A stretch of DNA of 64,000 nucleotides from Myroides marinus (GTDB lineage: Bacteria; Bacteroidota; Bacteroidia; Flavobacteriales; Flavobacteriaceae), in NCBI RefSeq assembly GCF_900109075.1, contig NZ_FNYS01000001.1, forward strand, positions 248,001-312,000, in the 5' to 3' direction. Below are positions 19,398-28,172 of this stretch, piece by piece (positions within the stretch are counted from its first letter, which is position 1; every line of letters starts with the position of its first letter). A model generated the notes under the pieces. That model did no database searches, was not told the origin of the DNA, and was given only the letters and a program-made list of their open reading frames with translations. The translations under genes were made by a program, and so were the position numbers.

Positions 19398-20396
19398 ATG
19401 ATACTAGTTACAGGAGGTACAGGCTTAGTAGGAGCGCATTTATTATTACATCTTCTTCAGTCAGAAGATGCAATACGTGCTATATACAGAAATGAAGAAA
19501 GTATTAAAAAAACAAAGGCTTTCTTTGCTTTAAATAATCAAGCGAAATTATTCTTAAAAATAGAATGGGTAAAAGCTGACTTAATTGATGTACCTGCATT
19601 AGAAGTAGCATTTAAAGATGTAGATTATGTTTACCACTGTGCTGCACTAGTTTCGTTTGAACCTAAAGACGAGAAACAACTACGCAAAACCAATATAGAA
19701 GGTACTGCGAATATCGTCAATCTATCTATTGCCTTTAACATAAAGAAACTCTGCTATGTTAGTTCTATAGCTGCTCTAGGTGAAACTCTAGCTAAAGATA
19801 AAGTCATCACTGAAACAACAGATTGGAATCCAGAACTATATCACGGGGACTATGCTATCACAAAGTATGGTGCTGAAATGGAGGTATGGAGAGGTACTCA
19901 AGAAGGATTAGATGTTATCATCGTCAATCCAGGTATTATATTCGGTAGAGGTTTTGGCTATGAAGGTAGTGGAGCTTTCTTTCAGAAAGTAAAAAAAGAC
20001 TTTCCTTTTTATACAAAAGGTATTGCTGGTATAGTAGGTGTAAATGATGTGGTGAATGCTATGTATATGCTTATGAATAGTGAAGTTAAAAATGAGAGAT
20101 TTGCACTAGTATCTGACAACATCTCATACCAAGAGCTAATCAACTATATCGCTGACCTTATGGGTAAGAAACATCCTAGTATAAAAGTATCACGTACCTC
20201 TAGTGTATTAGCTTGGAAGTTAGATAACCTTGTCTCTCTAATAACTAGAAAAAAAAGAAGCTTCACACGATCTCTCGCGCAAGCTTCTCATTCTAAATAT
20301 ATCTATGATTGTTCGAAAATAAAGAATACTATTTCTTTTGAATTTGAACACTATCAATCTTTTCTGCCTCTAATTGCGGAAGAGCATCTTCGATAG
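19398..20396 (+). CDS. NAD(P)-dependent epimerase/dehydratase (extended SDR)
   Basis: A 332-residue extended short-chain dehydrogenase. The dinucleotide-binding loop GGTGLVGAHL is at residues 6-15, directly after the start, which supports this ATG. The catalytic YAITK (Tyr-x-x-x-Lys) lies near residue 152, preceded by the Ser-containing YVSSIAALG. The family covers nucleotide-sugar epimerases, flavonoid/3-beta-hydroxysteroid-type reductases and similar enzymes; the substrate is not evident. Its 3' end overlaps the convergent DUF4296 gene by 68 bp. Confidence 0.9.
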   Translation: MILVTGGTGLVGAHLLLHLLQSEDAIRAIYRNEESIKKTKAFFALNNQAKLFLKIEWVKADLIDVPALEVAFKDVDYVYHCAALVSFEPKDEKQLRKTNIEGTANIVNLSIAFNIKKLCYVSSIAALGETLAKDKVITETTDWNPELYHGDYAITKYGAEMEVWRGTQEGLDVIIVNPGIIFGRGFGYEGSGAFFQKVKKDFPFYTKGIAGIVGVNDVVNAMYMLMNSEVKNERFALVSDNISYQELINYIADLMGKKHPSIKVSRTSSVLAWKLDNLVSLITRKKRSFTRSLAQASHSKYIYDCSKIKNTISFEFEHYQSFLPLIAEEHLR

Positions 20397-20769
20397 CCTT
20401 CTGATCTTCTTTATTAGCTTCAAACTTGTTATAAAGAGAATCAGCTACTACTTTAGCTGCTTCTAGACGAGCTAGAATATTGTTTTGCATCTTATTATAT
20501 ACACCATCTCCTAACTCTACATAATACCTATTATTAGAGACAAAAGTAAGACTGTCGATGTCATACTTCTTATATATAGCACTAACATTAATCTTCTTTA
20601 GAGTATCTTCTCTACTATAAGCACTTACACTCTCTATAGAGTATAATACAGCCATATCGTATAAGATATCTTCCATTTTCTTTTGTTCTATAAAAGGAGT
20701 TGGTTTAGTAGTACTATTCTTACACGACATAAGAATAAGAACCGTTAATATAACTAAGAATCTATTCAT
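20329..20769 (-). CDS. DUF4296 lipoprotein
   Basis: A 146-residue predicted lipoprotein with a signal peptide and lipobox (LILMSC, Cys16). The body is helical with the MEDILYDMAVLYSIES segment typical of the Bacteroidota DUF4296 family; function is unknown. It lies 14 bp downstream of pyrC in the same direction, an arrangement compatible with one operon dpm1-like/pyrC/DUF4296. The last 68 bp are antisense to the end of the epimerase gene. Confidence 0.85.
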   Translation of the reverse strand: MNRFLVILTVLILMSCKNSTTKPTPFIEQKKMEDILYDMAVLYSIESVSAYSREDTLKKINVSAIYKKYDIDSLTFVSNNRYYVELGDGVYNKMQNNILARLEAAKVVADSLYNKFEANKEDQKAIEDALPQLEAEKIDSVQIQKK

Positions 20770-20783
20770 TTTATTTTTAGGTT

Positions 20784-22121
20784 TTATCTTACAAACAATA
20801 ATCGTTGTCCTTGATGTTGTTCATTTACCTTATCATTTTCATAAGCAAGGAAACCGTTGACAAAAGTATGAGTTATTTTTGAACTAAACTCTTGCCCTTC
20901 GAATGGTGACCATCCGCATTTATACAACACATTCTCTTTGCTTACCTCCCATTTATAGTCAGTATCAATAATAGCAATATCTGCGTGATAACCTTCCTTA
21001 ACATATCCTCTCTTCTCCACTTGGAATAAGATAGCTGGATTATGAGCAGTTTTTTCAACAATCTTCTCTACACTAATCTTACCTTGTTTAGATGCTTCGA
21101 ATAGAGATACTAATGCATGCTGTACTAATGGCCCTCCTGATGGAGCAGACATATAAGCTTTACTCTTCTCTTCTAGTGTATGAGGAGCATGATCAGTTGC
21201 AATAACATCTATTCTATCATCTAATAATGCTTTCCACAACCCATCTCTATCAGCTTCAGTCTTAACTGCAGGGTTCCATTTAATGAAGTTCCCTTTAGTG
21301 TCATAGTCTTTATCAGTAAACCAAAGGTGGTGTACACATACCTCTGCTGTAATCTTCTTATCTTTTAATGGAATATCATTTCTAAACAACTCTGTTTCTT
21401 TAGCGGTAGAAACATGGAACACATGTAATCTAGCCCCTGTTTTCTTAGCTAATTCAATAGCCTTAGATGATGAGATATAGCACGCTTCTTCACTTCTGAT
21501 AATTGGGTGATACTTAACTGGTATATCCTCTCCAAACTCTTCTTTATACTTAGCTAGATTAGCTTTGATTGTACCTTCATCCTCTGCGTGTACAGCAATT
21601 AGAAGCGAAGTACTTGAAAATATCTTCTCTAACACATCCTGTCTATCCACAAGCATATTTCCTGTAGACGATCCTAAAAACAATTTAATACCTGCTACAT
21701 TACGAGGATTCGTTTTTAATAACTCTTCTAAATTGTCATTTGTACCTCCCATCATAAATGAATAGTTAGCAAAAGACTTAGTAGAAGCTATCTGGTATTT
21801 CTCTTCAAGTATTTCTTGTGTTACAGCATTAGGTACTGTATTTGGTTGTTCTATAAAAGAAGTAATACCTCCAGCGATAGCAGCTCTTGATTCAGATTCG
21901 ATATCTCCTTTATGTGTTAATCCAGGTTCTCTAAAGTGTACTTGATCATCGATCATACCAGGTATAACGTATTTACCAGTGGCGTCAATCACAGTTACAT
22001 TGTCAGCAACTTCTATAGAAGGTGCAACTTTAGTAATAAATCCGTTCTCGATTAATACATCAGATACTGTTGTAGTTCCTTCGTTTACAACCTTTCCGTT
22101 TTTAATTAAATACTGTGTCAT
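20784..22121 (-). CDS. pyrC: Dihydroorotase
   Basis: A 445-residue amidohydrolase that cyclises carbamoyl-aspartate to dihydroorotate in pyrimidine synthesis. The metal-binding DDQVHFREPG motif is near residue 58 (the class I signature is usually D-x-H-x-H; here the first His position is Gln), the carboxylated-Lys-type segment KLFLGSSTG follows, then HAEDE, HVFHVSTAKE and ATDHAPH. It overlaps the upstream glycosyltransferase gene by 1 bp. The family also includes allantoinase-like and hydantoinase-like enzymes, but length and motifs fit dihydroorotase. Confidence 0.88.
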   Translation of the reverse strand: MTQYLIKNGKVVNEGTTTVSDVLIENGFITKVAPSIEVADNVTVIDATGKYVIPGMIDDQVHFREPGLTHKGDIESESRAAIAGGITSFIEQPNTVPNAVTQEILEEKYQIASTKSFANYSFMMGGTNDNLEELLKTNPRNVAGIKLFLGSSTGNMLVDRQDVLEKIFSSTSLLIAVHAEDEGTIKANLAKYKEEFGEDIPVKYHPIIRSEEACYISSSKAIELAKKTGARLHVFHVSTAKETELFRNDIPLKDKKITAEVCVHHLWFTDKDYDTKGNFIKWNPAVKTEADRDGLWKALLDDRIDVIATDHAPHTLEEKSKAYMSAPSGGPLVQHALVSLFEASKQGKISVEKIVEKTAHNPAILFQVEKRGYVKEGYHADIAIIDTDYKWEVSKENVLYKCGWSPFEGQEFSSKITHTFVNGFLAYENDKVNEQHQGQRLLFVR

Positions 22122-22843
22122 TATAGTGTGTTAAGTAGTTTGCGAATACGTAAATTAATTACTCCAAAAACAGCTTCTTTAATAATACCTCCGGACATCT
22201 TAGATTCACCTCTAGTGCGGTCAGTGAATATAATAGGTACTTCTGTAATAGCAAACTTCTTGACATAAGTGCGATACTTCATCTCTATTTGGAATGCATA
22301 TCCAACGAAACGCACTTTATCTAAATCGAAGCTCTCTAATACTTGTCGTGAAAAACATACAAAGCCTGCTGTGGTATCCTTAATCTTCATTCCTGTAATC
22401 ATACGAACATAAATAGATGCACCATAAGACAACAAAACTCTATTAAGTGGCCAATTAACTACATTTACACCAGTAACGTATCTAGAACCAATAGCAAGAC
22501 CTTGATTAGCTTTACAAGCTTCTAGTAACCTTGGCAAATCTTTAGGATCATGAGAAAAGTCTGCATCCATCTCGAAAACATAGTCATATAATCGAGATAA
22601 AGCCCATCTAAAACCATGTACATAGGCAGTACCAAGACCATTCTTACCTTGTCTCTTTTCTAAAAATAAAGTAGTTGGATATTTTTCTTGAAGTCTTTGT
22701 ACTACATCAGCAGTACCGTCGGGAGAATTATCATCGACAATTAGAACGTGAAAACGTTGAGGCAATGCCATCACAGCATCAATAATCAACTCTATATTTT
22801 CAATTTCATTATACGTTGGTATAATGACAAGTCCTAATTCCAT
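22121..22843 (-). CDS. Polyprenol-phosphate mannosyltransferase-like glycosyltransferase (GT2)
   Basis: A 240-residue GT-A glycosyltransferase of the DPM1 type, which transfers a hexose from a nucleotide sugar to a polyprenyl phosphate at the inner membrane face. The core motifs are IIPTYNEIENI near the N terminus, VDDNSPDGTADVV, FEMDADFSHDP (the DxD-like site) and the GSRYVTG loop. The start was set at the ATG at 22843; an upstream GTG at 22861 would lie inside the likely -7 element. There is no C-terminal membrane anchor, as in the short DPM1 class. Confidence 0.9.
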   Translation of the reverse strand: MELGLVIIPTYNEIENIELIIDAVMALPQRFHVLIVDDNSPDGTADVVQRLQEKYPTTLFLEKRQGKNGLGTAYVHGFRWALSRLYDYVFEMDADFSHDPKDLPRLLEACKANQGLAIGSRYVTGVNVVNWPLNRVLLSYGASIYVRMITGMKIKDTTAGFVCFSRQVLESFDLDKVRFVGYAFQIEMKYRTYVKKFAITEVPIIFTDRTRGESKMSGGIIKEAVFGVINLRIRKLLNTL

Positions 22844-22860
22844 GTTTAAAACGTTTGGCA

Positions 22861-22868
22861 CAAAAATA
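22861..22868 (-). promoter_or_regulatory. -7 element of the dpm1-like/pyrC/DUF4296 unit
   Basis: TATTTTTG on the minus strand matches TAnnTTTG and lies 17 bp before the ATG at 22843. This also argues against the upstream GTG start. A clear -33 TTG is absent. Confidence 0.4.
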
Positions 22869-22930
22869 ACCTTTTTCTATAAAGTTAGCACTTAAATAAA
22901 ATACAAAGTATCATTGAATGTTTTTTTTGC

Positions 22931-22938
22931 TAATTTTG
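22931..22938 (+). promoter_or_regulatory. -7 element of the DUF4271-hemD pair
   Basis: TAATTTTG matches TAnnTTTG and ends 8 bp before the ATG at 22947, again implying a nearly leaderless message. A TTG at 22914-22916 is only 14 bp away, shorter than normal. Confidence 0.4.
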
Positions 22939-22946
22939 CACTAATT

Positions 22947-23621
22947 ATGGAGAACCTAATACTTATCGATCGCATAATACCAAGTAAAGATTGGGCCACT
23001 ATCCTTTTCTTTATAGGATTCTCTATTATTGCAATTAATAGAACGATATTCGGTGTCCGTTTCACTGAGTTCACTAAACTTGCAGTATCTAATAAATATC
23101 TAAAGATTTACAAAGACAACACAAACTTAAGAAACAGTTTTACACTTTCATTTCTTTTGGTTCAATTATTATCTGTAACCTTCTTTGTACAGATAGCATT
23201 AAAGTCATTTGGTATTATTCCTATTTACAACTTTGGTTCATTCTTAATGATTCTAAACTTTGTAGGAACTTTTATCATTGGTAAATACTTAATTGATAAA
23301 ATTATCTCTACTACCTTTGGTATAGAAGAATTTTCAGATGCATTAAACCTTCAAAAAGCAACATATCGAAATTACTTAGGAATGATCTTGTTAGCTGTAG
23401 ACGTACTACTATTCTACAACGATATTACTAACAAGTTTATAATAGGATCTTTTTTAATTGCGTTAATCGCAACAAATATCCTATTATACATCATTTTTAT
23501 AAAAAACAACCAAAAATCAATAATAAATAAAGTCTTCTATTTTATTTTGTATCTTTGCACCCTTGAAATAGCTCCTTATCTATTATTATATTTCTGGTTT
23601 AAAGATTATGGAGCCTTATAA
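22947..23621 (+). CDS. DUF4271 membrane protein
   Basis: A 224-residue polytopic membrane protein with about six hydrophobic segments and the NRTIFGVRFTEFTKL motif near the N terminus, typical of the Bacteroidota DUF4271 family. Function is unknown. It is followed 14 bp later by hemD, which suggests co-expression with tetrapyrrole synthesis. The ATG at 22947 was preferred over an upstream TTG (22914) because the latter precedes the likely -7 promoter box. Confidence 0.85.
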   Translation: MENLILIDRIIPSKDWATILFFIGFSIIAINRTIFGVRFTEFTKLAVSNKYLKIYKDNTNLRNSFTLSFLLVQLLSVTFFVQIALKSFGIIPIYNFGSFLMILNFVGTFIIGKYLIDKIISTTFGIEEFSDALNLQKATYRNYLGMILLAVDVLLFYNDITNKFIIGSFLIALIATNILLYIIFIKNNQKSIINKVFYFILYLCTLEIAPYLLLYFWFKDYGAL

Positions 23622-23635
23622 GAAAAAGTACAATT

Positions 23636-24379
23636 ATGAAAGTGAAAACAATTTTGGTTTCTCAACCAGAGCCTAAAGTAGAAAACTCACCTTACTTCGA
23701 ATTAGAGCAGAAATTCAAAGTAAAAATTGACTTTAGACCCTTCATCCACGTAGAAGGTGTTCCAGCCAAAGAGGTAAGACACCAAAAAATTGATCTAAAC
23801 AACTTTACTGCTATTATTTTAACAAGTAAAAACTCAGTAGATCACTTCTTTAGAGTAGCAGAAGAAATGAGATATAAAGTGCCAGAAACACTTAAATATT
23901 TCTGTCAGTCTGAAGCTGTAGCTTATTACTTACAAAAATACGTGGTATATCGTAAAAGAAAGATTTACGTAGGACAAAAAGACTTTGCAGAACTAGCTCC
24001 TTTGATTAAAAAATACAAAGATGAGACGTTCTTATTACCAGCATCTGATCAATTAAATCACGATGTTCCAACTACTTTAAATGATTTAAAAGTAAACTGG
24101 ACTCCAGGTACATTCTATCGTACTGTGATGAGTGATTTATCTGATTTAGCAGATGTGAAGTATGATGTATTAGCCTTCTTTAGCCCTACAGGTATTAAAT
24201 CTCTATTCAAGAACTTCCCTGACTTTAGTCAAGATAATACTAGAATAGCTGTATTTGGTACTACTACACAAAAAGAAGCTCTAGATCACAACCTTAGAGT
24301 AGATATTATGGCACCAGCACCTGGTACACCATCTATGACTATGGCCTTAGAGAAATATATTCAGCAAGCAAACAAGTAA
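23636..24379 (+). CDS. hemD: Uroporphyrinogen-III synthase
   Basis: A 247-residue HemD-family protein that closes and isomerises hydroxymethylbilane to uroporphyrinogen III. The two-domain fold is suggested by ILTSKNSVDHFFRVAEEM near residue 65 in the first lobe and the conserved AFFSPTGIKSLFKNF followed by AVFGTTTQKEALDHNL and a GTPSMTMALEKYI tail in the second. HemD is poorly conserved overall, and these two lobes are the usual recognisable parts. It ends in a strong terminator. Confidence 0.88.
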   Translation: MKVKTILVSQPEPKVENSPYFELEQKFKVKIDFRPFIHVEGVPAKEVRHQKIDLNNFTAIILTSKNSVDHFFRVAEEMRYKVPETLKYFCQSEAVAYYLQKYVVYRKRKIYVGQKDFAELAPLIKKYKDETFLLPASDQLNHDVPTTLNDLKVNWTPGTFYRTVMSDLSDLADVKYDVLAFFSPTGIKSLFKNFPDFSQDNTRIAVFGTTTQKEALDHNLRVDIMAPAPGTPSMTMALEKYIQQANK

Positions 24380-24396
24380 TACACTTAAACAATACA

Positions 24397-24430
24397 AAAC
24401 CTCCTTTTTACAAGGAGGTTTTTTTATATC
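24397..24430 (+). terminator. Intrinsic terminator after hemD
   Basis: AAAACCTCCTT and AAGGAGGTTTT form an 11-bp stem with a short loop, followed by a T run. Confidence 0.9.
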
Positions 24431-24504
24431 AATACTTTTCCTCACTTAATCCAAAATTACTCTTTAAACCTCTTAAAAAAGGCAATCTAGAAAGATATAC
24501 CCAC

Positions 24505-24538
24505 AAAAAAAGGAGATGACATAATCATCTCCTTTTGA
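24505..24538 (-). terminator. Intrinsic terminator after pckA
   Basis: On the minus strand AAAAGGAGATGA pairs with TCATCTCCTTTT, followed by more T residues, 26 bp past the pckA stop. Confidence 0.9.
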
Positions 24539-24563
24539 TTTATATAAAATATATGATATTCTA

Positions 24564-26183
24564 TTATAATTGAGGTCCAGCAGCTACTAATGCTTTTCCT
24601 TCTTCATTGTTTGAGTACAATTTAAAGTTCTCAACGAATAAAGCAGCTAAATCTTTTGCTTTCTCTTCCCACTCAGCAGCATTGTCATAAGTGTTACGAG
24701 GATCTAAGATGTTAGTATCTACTCCTTCTAAAGCTGTAGGAACAGCGAAGTTGTAAATAGGAACAATCGTAGTCTCAGCATTCTCGATAGAACCATCTAA
24801 GATACGGTCGATAATAGCTCTAGTATCTTTAATAGAGATACGTTTACCAGTACCATTCCATCCAGTGTTCACCATATAAGCTGTAGCATTGTGCTCTTCC
24901 ATTTTCTTAACTAATTCTTCACCGTATTGAGTTGGGTGTAGAGATAAGAAAGCTTTACCGAAACAAGCAGAGAATGTAGGCTCTGGTTTAGTTACTCCAC
25001 GCTCAGTACCAGCTAACTTAGCTGTAAATCCTGATAAGAAGTAATATTTAGTTTGCTCTGGAGTCAATTTAGAAACTGGAGGCATAACACCAAAAGCATC
25101 TGCAGTTAAGAAGATAACTTTAGTCGCATGTCCAGCTTTAGATACCGGCTTAACGATATTGTCAATATGGTTGATAGGGTAAGATACACGTGTATTTTGT
25201 GTAACAGAACCATCGTTGAAGTCAATAATTCCATTAGCATCTACAGTAACGTTTTCTAATAAAGCGTCACGACGAATAGCACCATAAATATCTGGCTCAT
25301 TCTCTTTGCTTAAGCTAATAGTCTTAGCATAACAACCTCCTTCAAAGTTGAATACTCCTTCATCATCCCATCCGTGCTCATCATCTCCGATTAACTCACG
25401 TTTAGGATCTGTTGATAAAGTTGTTTTTCCTGTTCCTGATAATCCAAAGAATACAGCAACATCACCATCTTTACCTTTGTTTGCAGAACAGTGCATTGCA
25501 GCCATTCCTTGAAGAGGTAAATAGTAGTTCATCATAGCGAACATACCTTTTTTCATCTCTCCACCGTACCAAGTACCTCCAATAACTTGGATTTTCTCAG
25601 TTAAGTTAAATGCTACATAAACCTCAGAATTTAATCCGTAGTTTTTATAGTCTTTAAATGAAGTTTTAGAACCGTTCATTACTACGAAGTCTGGCTCACC
25701 GAAGTTAGCTAACTCTTCTGCAGTTGGACGGATAAACATATTTGTTACGAAGTGCGCTTGCCACGCTACTTCCATGATAAATCTTACTTTTAAACGAGTG
25801 TTCTCGTTAGCCCCACAAAACGCATCAACAACGAATAATCTTTTCCCTGATAACTGATTAACTGTGTTTTCTTTTAATGCAGCCCAAGTTTTGTTGTCAA
25901 TTGGTTTGTTATCATTTGGAGATTCTGGAGAATTCCACCATACAGTGTTTTCTGTAACTGAATCTTTAACGATGTACTTATCTTTAGGAGAACGTCCTGT
26001 AAACTCTCCAGTCATTACGTTAACTGCACCTAGCTCAGTTACTACTCCTTTATCGTACCCTGATAAGTTTGGGTTAGTCTCTTCATTATATAAAACGTCG
26101 TACGAAGGATTATAGATTACCTCTACAACATCTTTAATACCATATTTTTCCAGTGAAATTGATTCAGAAATATCCATTTTCAT
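24564..26183 (-). CDS. pckA: Phosphoenolpyruvate carboxykinase (ATP)
   Basis: A 539-residue enzyme that interconverts oxaloacetate and PEP, the entry step of gluconeogenesis. The ATP-type signature is clear: the kinase-1a P-loop [14 protein letters not shown] near residue 248, the kinase-2/metal motif [11 protein letters not shown], the [10 protein letters not shown] substrate region and [17 protein letters not shown] second ATG two codons in is an equally possible start. In glucose-poor, amino-acid-feeding Bacteroidota this gene is central to carbon supply. Confidence 0.97.
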   Translation of the reverse strand: MKMDISESISLEKYGIKDVVEVIYNPSYDVLYNEETNPNLSGYDKGVVTELGAVNVMTGEFTGRSPKDKYIVKDSVTENTVWWNSPESPNDNKPIDNKTWAALKENTVNQLSGKRLFVVDAFCGANENTRLKVRFIMEVAWQAHFVTNMFIRPTAEELANFGEPDFVVMNGSKTSFKDYKNYGLNSEVYVAFNLTEKIQVIGGTWYGGEMKKGMFAMMNYYLPLQGMAAMHCSANKGKDGDVAVFFGLSGTGKTTLSTDPKRELIGDDEHGWDDEGVFNFEGGCYAKTISLSKENEPDIYGAIRRDALLENVTVDANGIIDFNDGSVTQNTRVSYPINHIDNIVKPVSKAGHATKVIFLTADAFGVMPPVSKLTPEQTKYYFLSGFTAKLAGTERGVTKPEPTFSACFGKAFLSLHPTQYGEELVKKMEEHNATAYMVNTGWNGTGKRISIKDTRAIIDRILDGSIENAETTIVPIYNFAVPTALEGVDTNILDPRNTYDNAAEWEEKAKDLAALFVENFKLYSNNEEGKALVAAGPQL

Positions 26184-26210
26184 TATTTAGGTTGTGTATT
26201 AATTTGTTTG

Positions 26211-26218
26211 CAAACTTA
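26211..26218 (-). promoter_or_regulatory. -7 element of pckA
   Basis: TAAGTTTG on the minus strand matches TAnnTTTG and is 27 bp before the pckA start. The nearest upstream TTG is 25 bp away, slightly beyond the usual range. Confidence 0.45.
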
Positions 26219-26251
26219 GAAATAAATTTAAAATATAAATATACAAAAGAA

Positions 26252-26647
26252 TTATTTAATCGCATTTTTACCTTTATACGCCTGTATACCAGCATATAAC
26301 CATGCAATAATAAACAGTACCCCACCCACAGGTGTAATAGGCCCAATAAATCTTAAGTTAATGGAAATCATATCTTTAAAAGTCAAAAGATAGATAGATC
26401 CGGAGAAGAACAATATACCAAACAAAACCAGATACATAGCTGTTTTTTTAGCCTTGTCTGAAAAATAACTGCTCATTCCTATAAAAAGTAAAAAAAAGGC
26501 ATGATACATTTGGTAACGTACTCCTACTTCAAAAGTTAGTACCTGAGCTTCTGAAACAACTTTTTTCAGTCCATGAGCTCCAAATGCTCCTAACATTATT
26601 CCGATAGCACCAATTAATGCTGCAATAAAAACAACTTTTCGTCCCAT
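26252..26647 (-). CDS. DUF423 small membrane protein
   Basis: A 131-residue protein with four hydrophobic segments and the family opening GAIGIMLGAFGAHGLKK, followed by RYQMYHAFFLLFIG and a C-terminal ITPVGGVLFIIAWL. This is the YwdK/DUF423 family, widespread and of unknown role. It lies upstream of pckA in the same direction; with a gap of about 70 bp and a separate -7 box for pckA, they are probably separate units. Confidence 0.9.
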   Translation of the reverse strand: MGRKVVFIAALIGAIGIMLGAFGAHGLKKVVSEAQVLTFEVGVRYQMYHAFFLLFIGMSSYFSDKAKKTAMYLVLFGILFFSGSIYLLTFKDMISINLRFIGPITPVGGVLFIIAWLYAGIQAYKGKNAIK

Positions 26648-26762
26648 TTATTTTTCTTTCAAATATACAACTTATCACTCAATTAGCACATCATAATTTT
26701 TGTACAATTTTATCTCAATATTGAACAGCTATTTTGTATATTGAAAAACCAACTAAAATATT

Positions 26763-28118
26763 ATGACCAAAGAAATTTTAATAGTAGGAGCAGGTAGATC
26801 CAGCTCTTCATTAATCAAGTATCTCTTAGACAAGTCAAAAGAAGAGAACTTACATCTTACCATAGGTGACTTATCCCTTGAGTCTGCCCAACAGAAGGCA
26901 ATGAATCATCCAAATGCAACTCCAATTGCTTTTGACCTATTCAACGAATCTGAACGACAAGCATTAGTACAGAAAGCAGACATTGTAGTCTCTATGTTAC
27001 CAGCTATATTACACGTTGAGTTAGCTAAGGATTGTGTTAGATATAAAAAACATATGGTTACAGCTTCTTACATCAGTCCTGCTATGCAAGAACTAAATGA
27101 AGAAGTAACAGCTAACAATCTTATTTTCATGAACGAAATAGGTCTAGACCCAGGTATAGACCACATGAGTGCCATGAAAATTATACATGACATTAAAAAC
27201 AAAGGAGGTAAAGTCATCTCTTTTGAATCTTTTTGCGGCGGACTTATCGCTCCTGAATCAGACACCAATCTTTGGAATTACAAATTCACTTGGAACCCTC
27301 GTAACGTAGTACTTGCAGGACAAGGTGGAGCAGCTAAATTCCTACAAGAAGGACAATACAAGTATATCCCATATAACAAAGTCTTTAGACGTACAGAGTT
27401 CCTAAACGTAGATGGTTATGGAAAGTTTGAAGCATATGCCAATAGAGATTCTTTAAAATATAAAGACATTTATGGACTAGATGACGCCCGTACAATATTT
27501 AGAGGAACGATACGAAGAGTAGGGTACTCTAGAGCGTGGAATCTATTCGTAGAATTAGGTATCACAGATGACAGTTATAAAATAGACAACTCTGAAGAAA
27601 TGACTTACAGAGAGTTTATCAACTCCTATCTACCATACCATCCTACCGACACAGTCGAAACCAAACTAAGACTCGCTCTTGGCATTGACCAAGATGATAT
27701 TATGTGGGACAAATTATTAGAACTTGATTTATTTAACCCAACCAAAAAAATAGGGTTAAAACAAGCTACTCCTGCACAGATCTTAGAGAAGATACTAAGT
27801 GACTCTTGGACATTAGATCCTGACGATAAAGACATGATTGTTATGTATCACCGTATTGGATATGAACTACATGGAGAAAAGAAACAAATAGATTCACGCA
27901 TGGTATGTCTTGGAGATAATCAAGTATATACTGCCATGGCTAAAACAGTAGGATTACCAGTAGCCATAGCTACACTAAAAATACTAAAGGGAATCATCAC
28001 TACACCAGGTGTACAGATGCCTATCACCGAAGATGTATACGAACCTATTCTAAAAGAATTAGAAAACTATGGTATTAACTTCGTTGAGGATGAAGTTCCA
28101 TACTCTGGTTTTAATTAA
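26763..28118 (+). CDS. Saccharopine dehydrogenase-like reductase
   Basis: A 451-residue NAD(P)-dependent enzyme with the Rossmann opening IVGAGRSSSSLIKYLLD at residues 7-23, the MLPAILH segment and a central NEIGLDPGIDHMSAMK, followed by the saccharopine dehydrogenase C-terminal domain (FESFCGGLIAPESD onward). This matches the LYS9/saccharopine reductase-like group common in Bacteroidota, where the physiological substrate is uncertain because most use the DAP lysine pathway. It is monocistronic, bounded by the shared terminator at 28138-28172. Confidence 0.88.
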   Translation: MTKEILIVGAGRSSSSLIKYLLDKSKEENLHLTIGDLSLESAQQKAMNHPNATPIAFDLFNESERQALVQKADIVVSMLPAILHVELAKDCVRYKKHMVTASYISPAMQELNEEVTANNLIFMNEIGLDPGIDHMSAMKIIHDIKNKGGKVISFESFCGGLIAPESDTNLWNYKFTWNPRNVVLAGQGGAAKFLQEGQYKYIPYNKVFRRTEFLNVDGYGKFEAYANRDSLKYKDIYGLDDARTIFRGTIRRVGYSRAWNLFVELGITDDSYKIDNSEEMTYREFINSYLPYHPTDTVETKLRLALGIDQDDIMWDKLLELDLFNPTKKIGLKQATPAQILEKILSDSWTLDPDDKDMIVMYHRIGYELHGEKKQIDSRMVCLGDNQVYTAMAKTVGLPVAIATLKILKGIITTPGVQMPITEDVYEPILKELENYGINFVEDEVPYSGFN

Positions 28119-28137
28119 ACCTAAATGTATACTAAAA

Positions 28138-28172
28138 TAATAAAGGCTCCTTATGTAGGAGCCTTTATTATT
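28138..28172. terminator. Bidirectional terminator between convergent genes
   Basis: AAAGGCTCC and GGAGCCTTT form a stem, with A-rich sequence on the left and T-rich on the right, so it can serve both the reductase gene and the convergent ABC gene. Confidence 0.9.
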
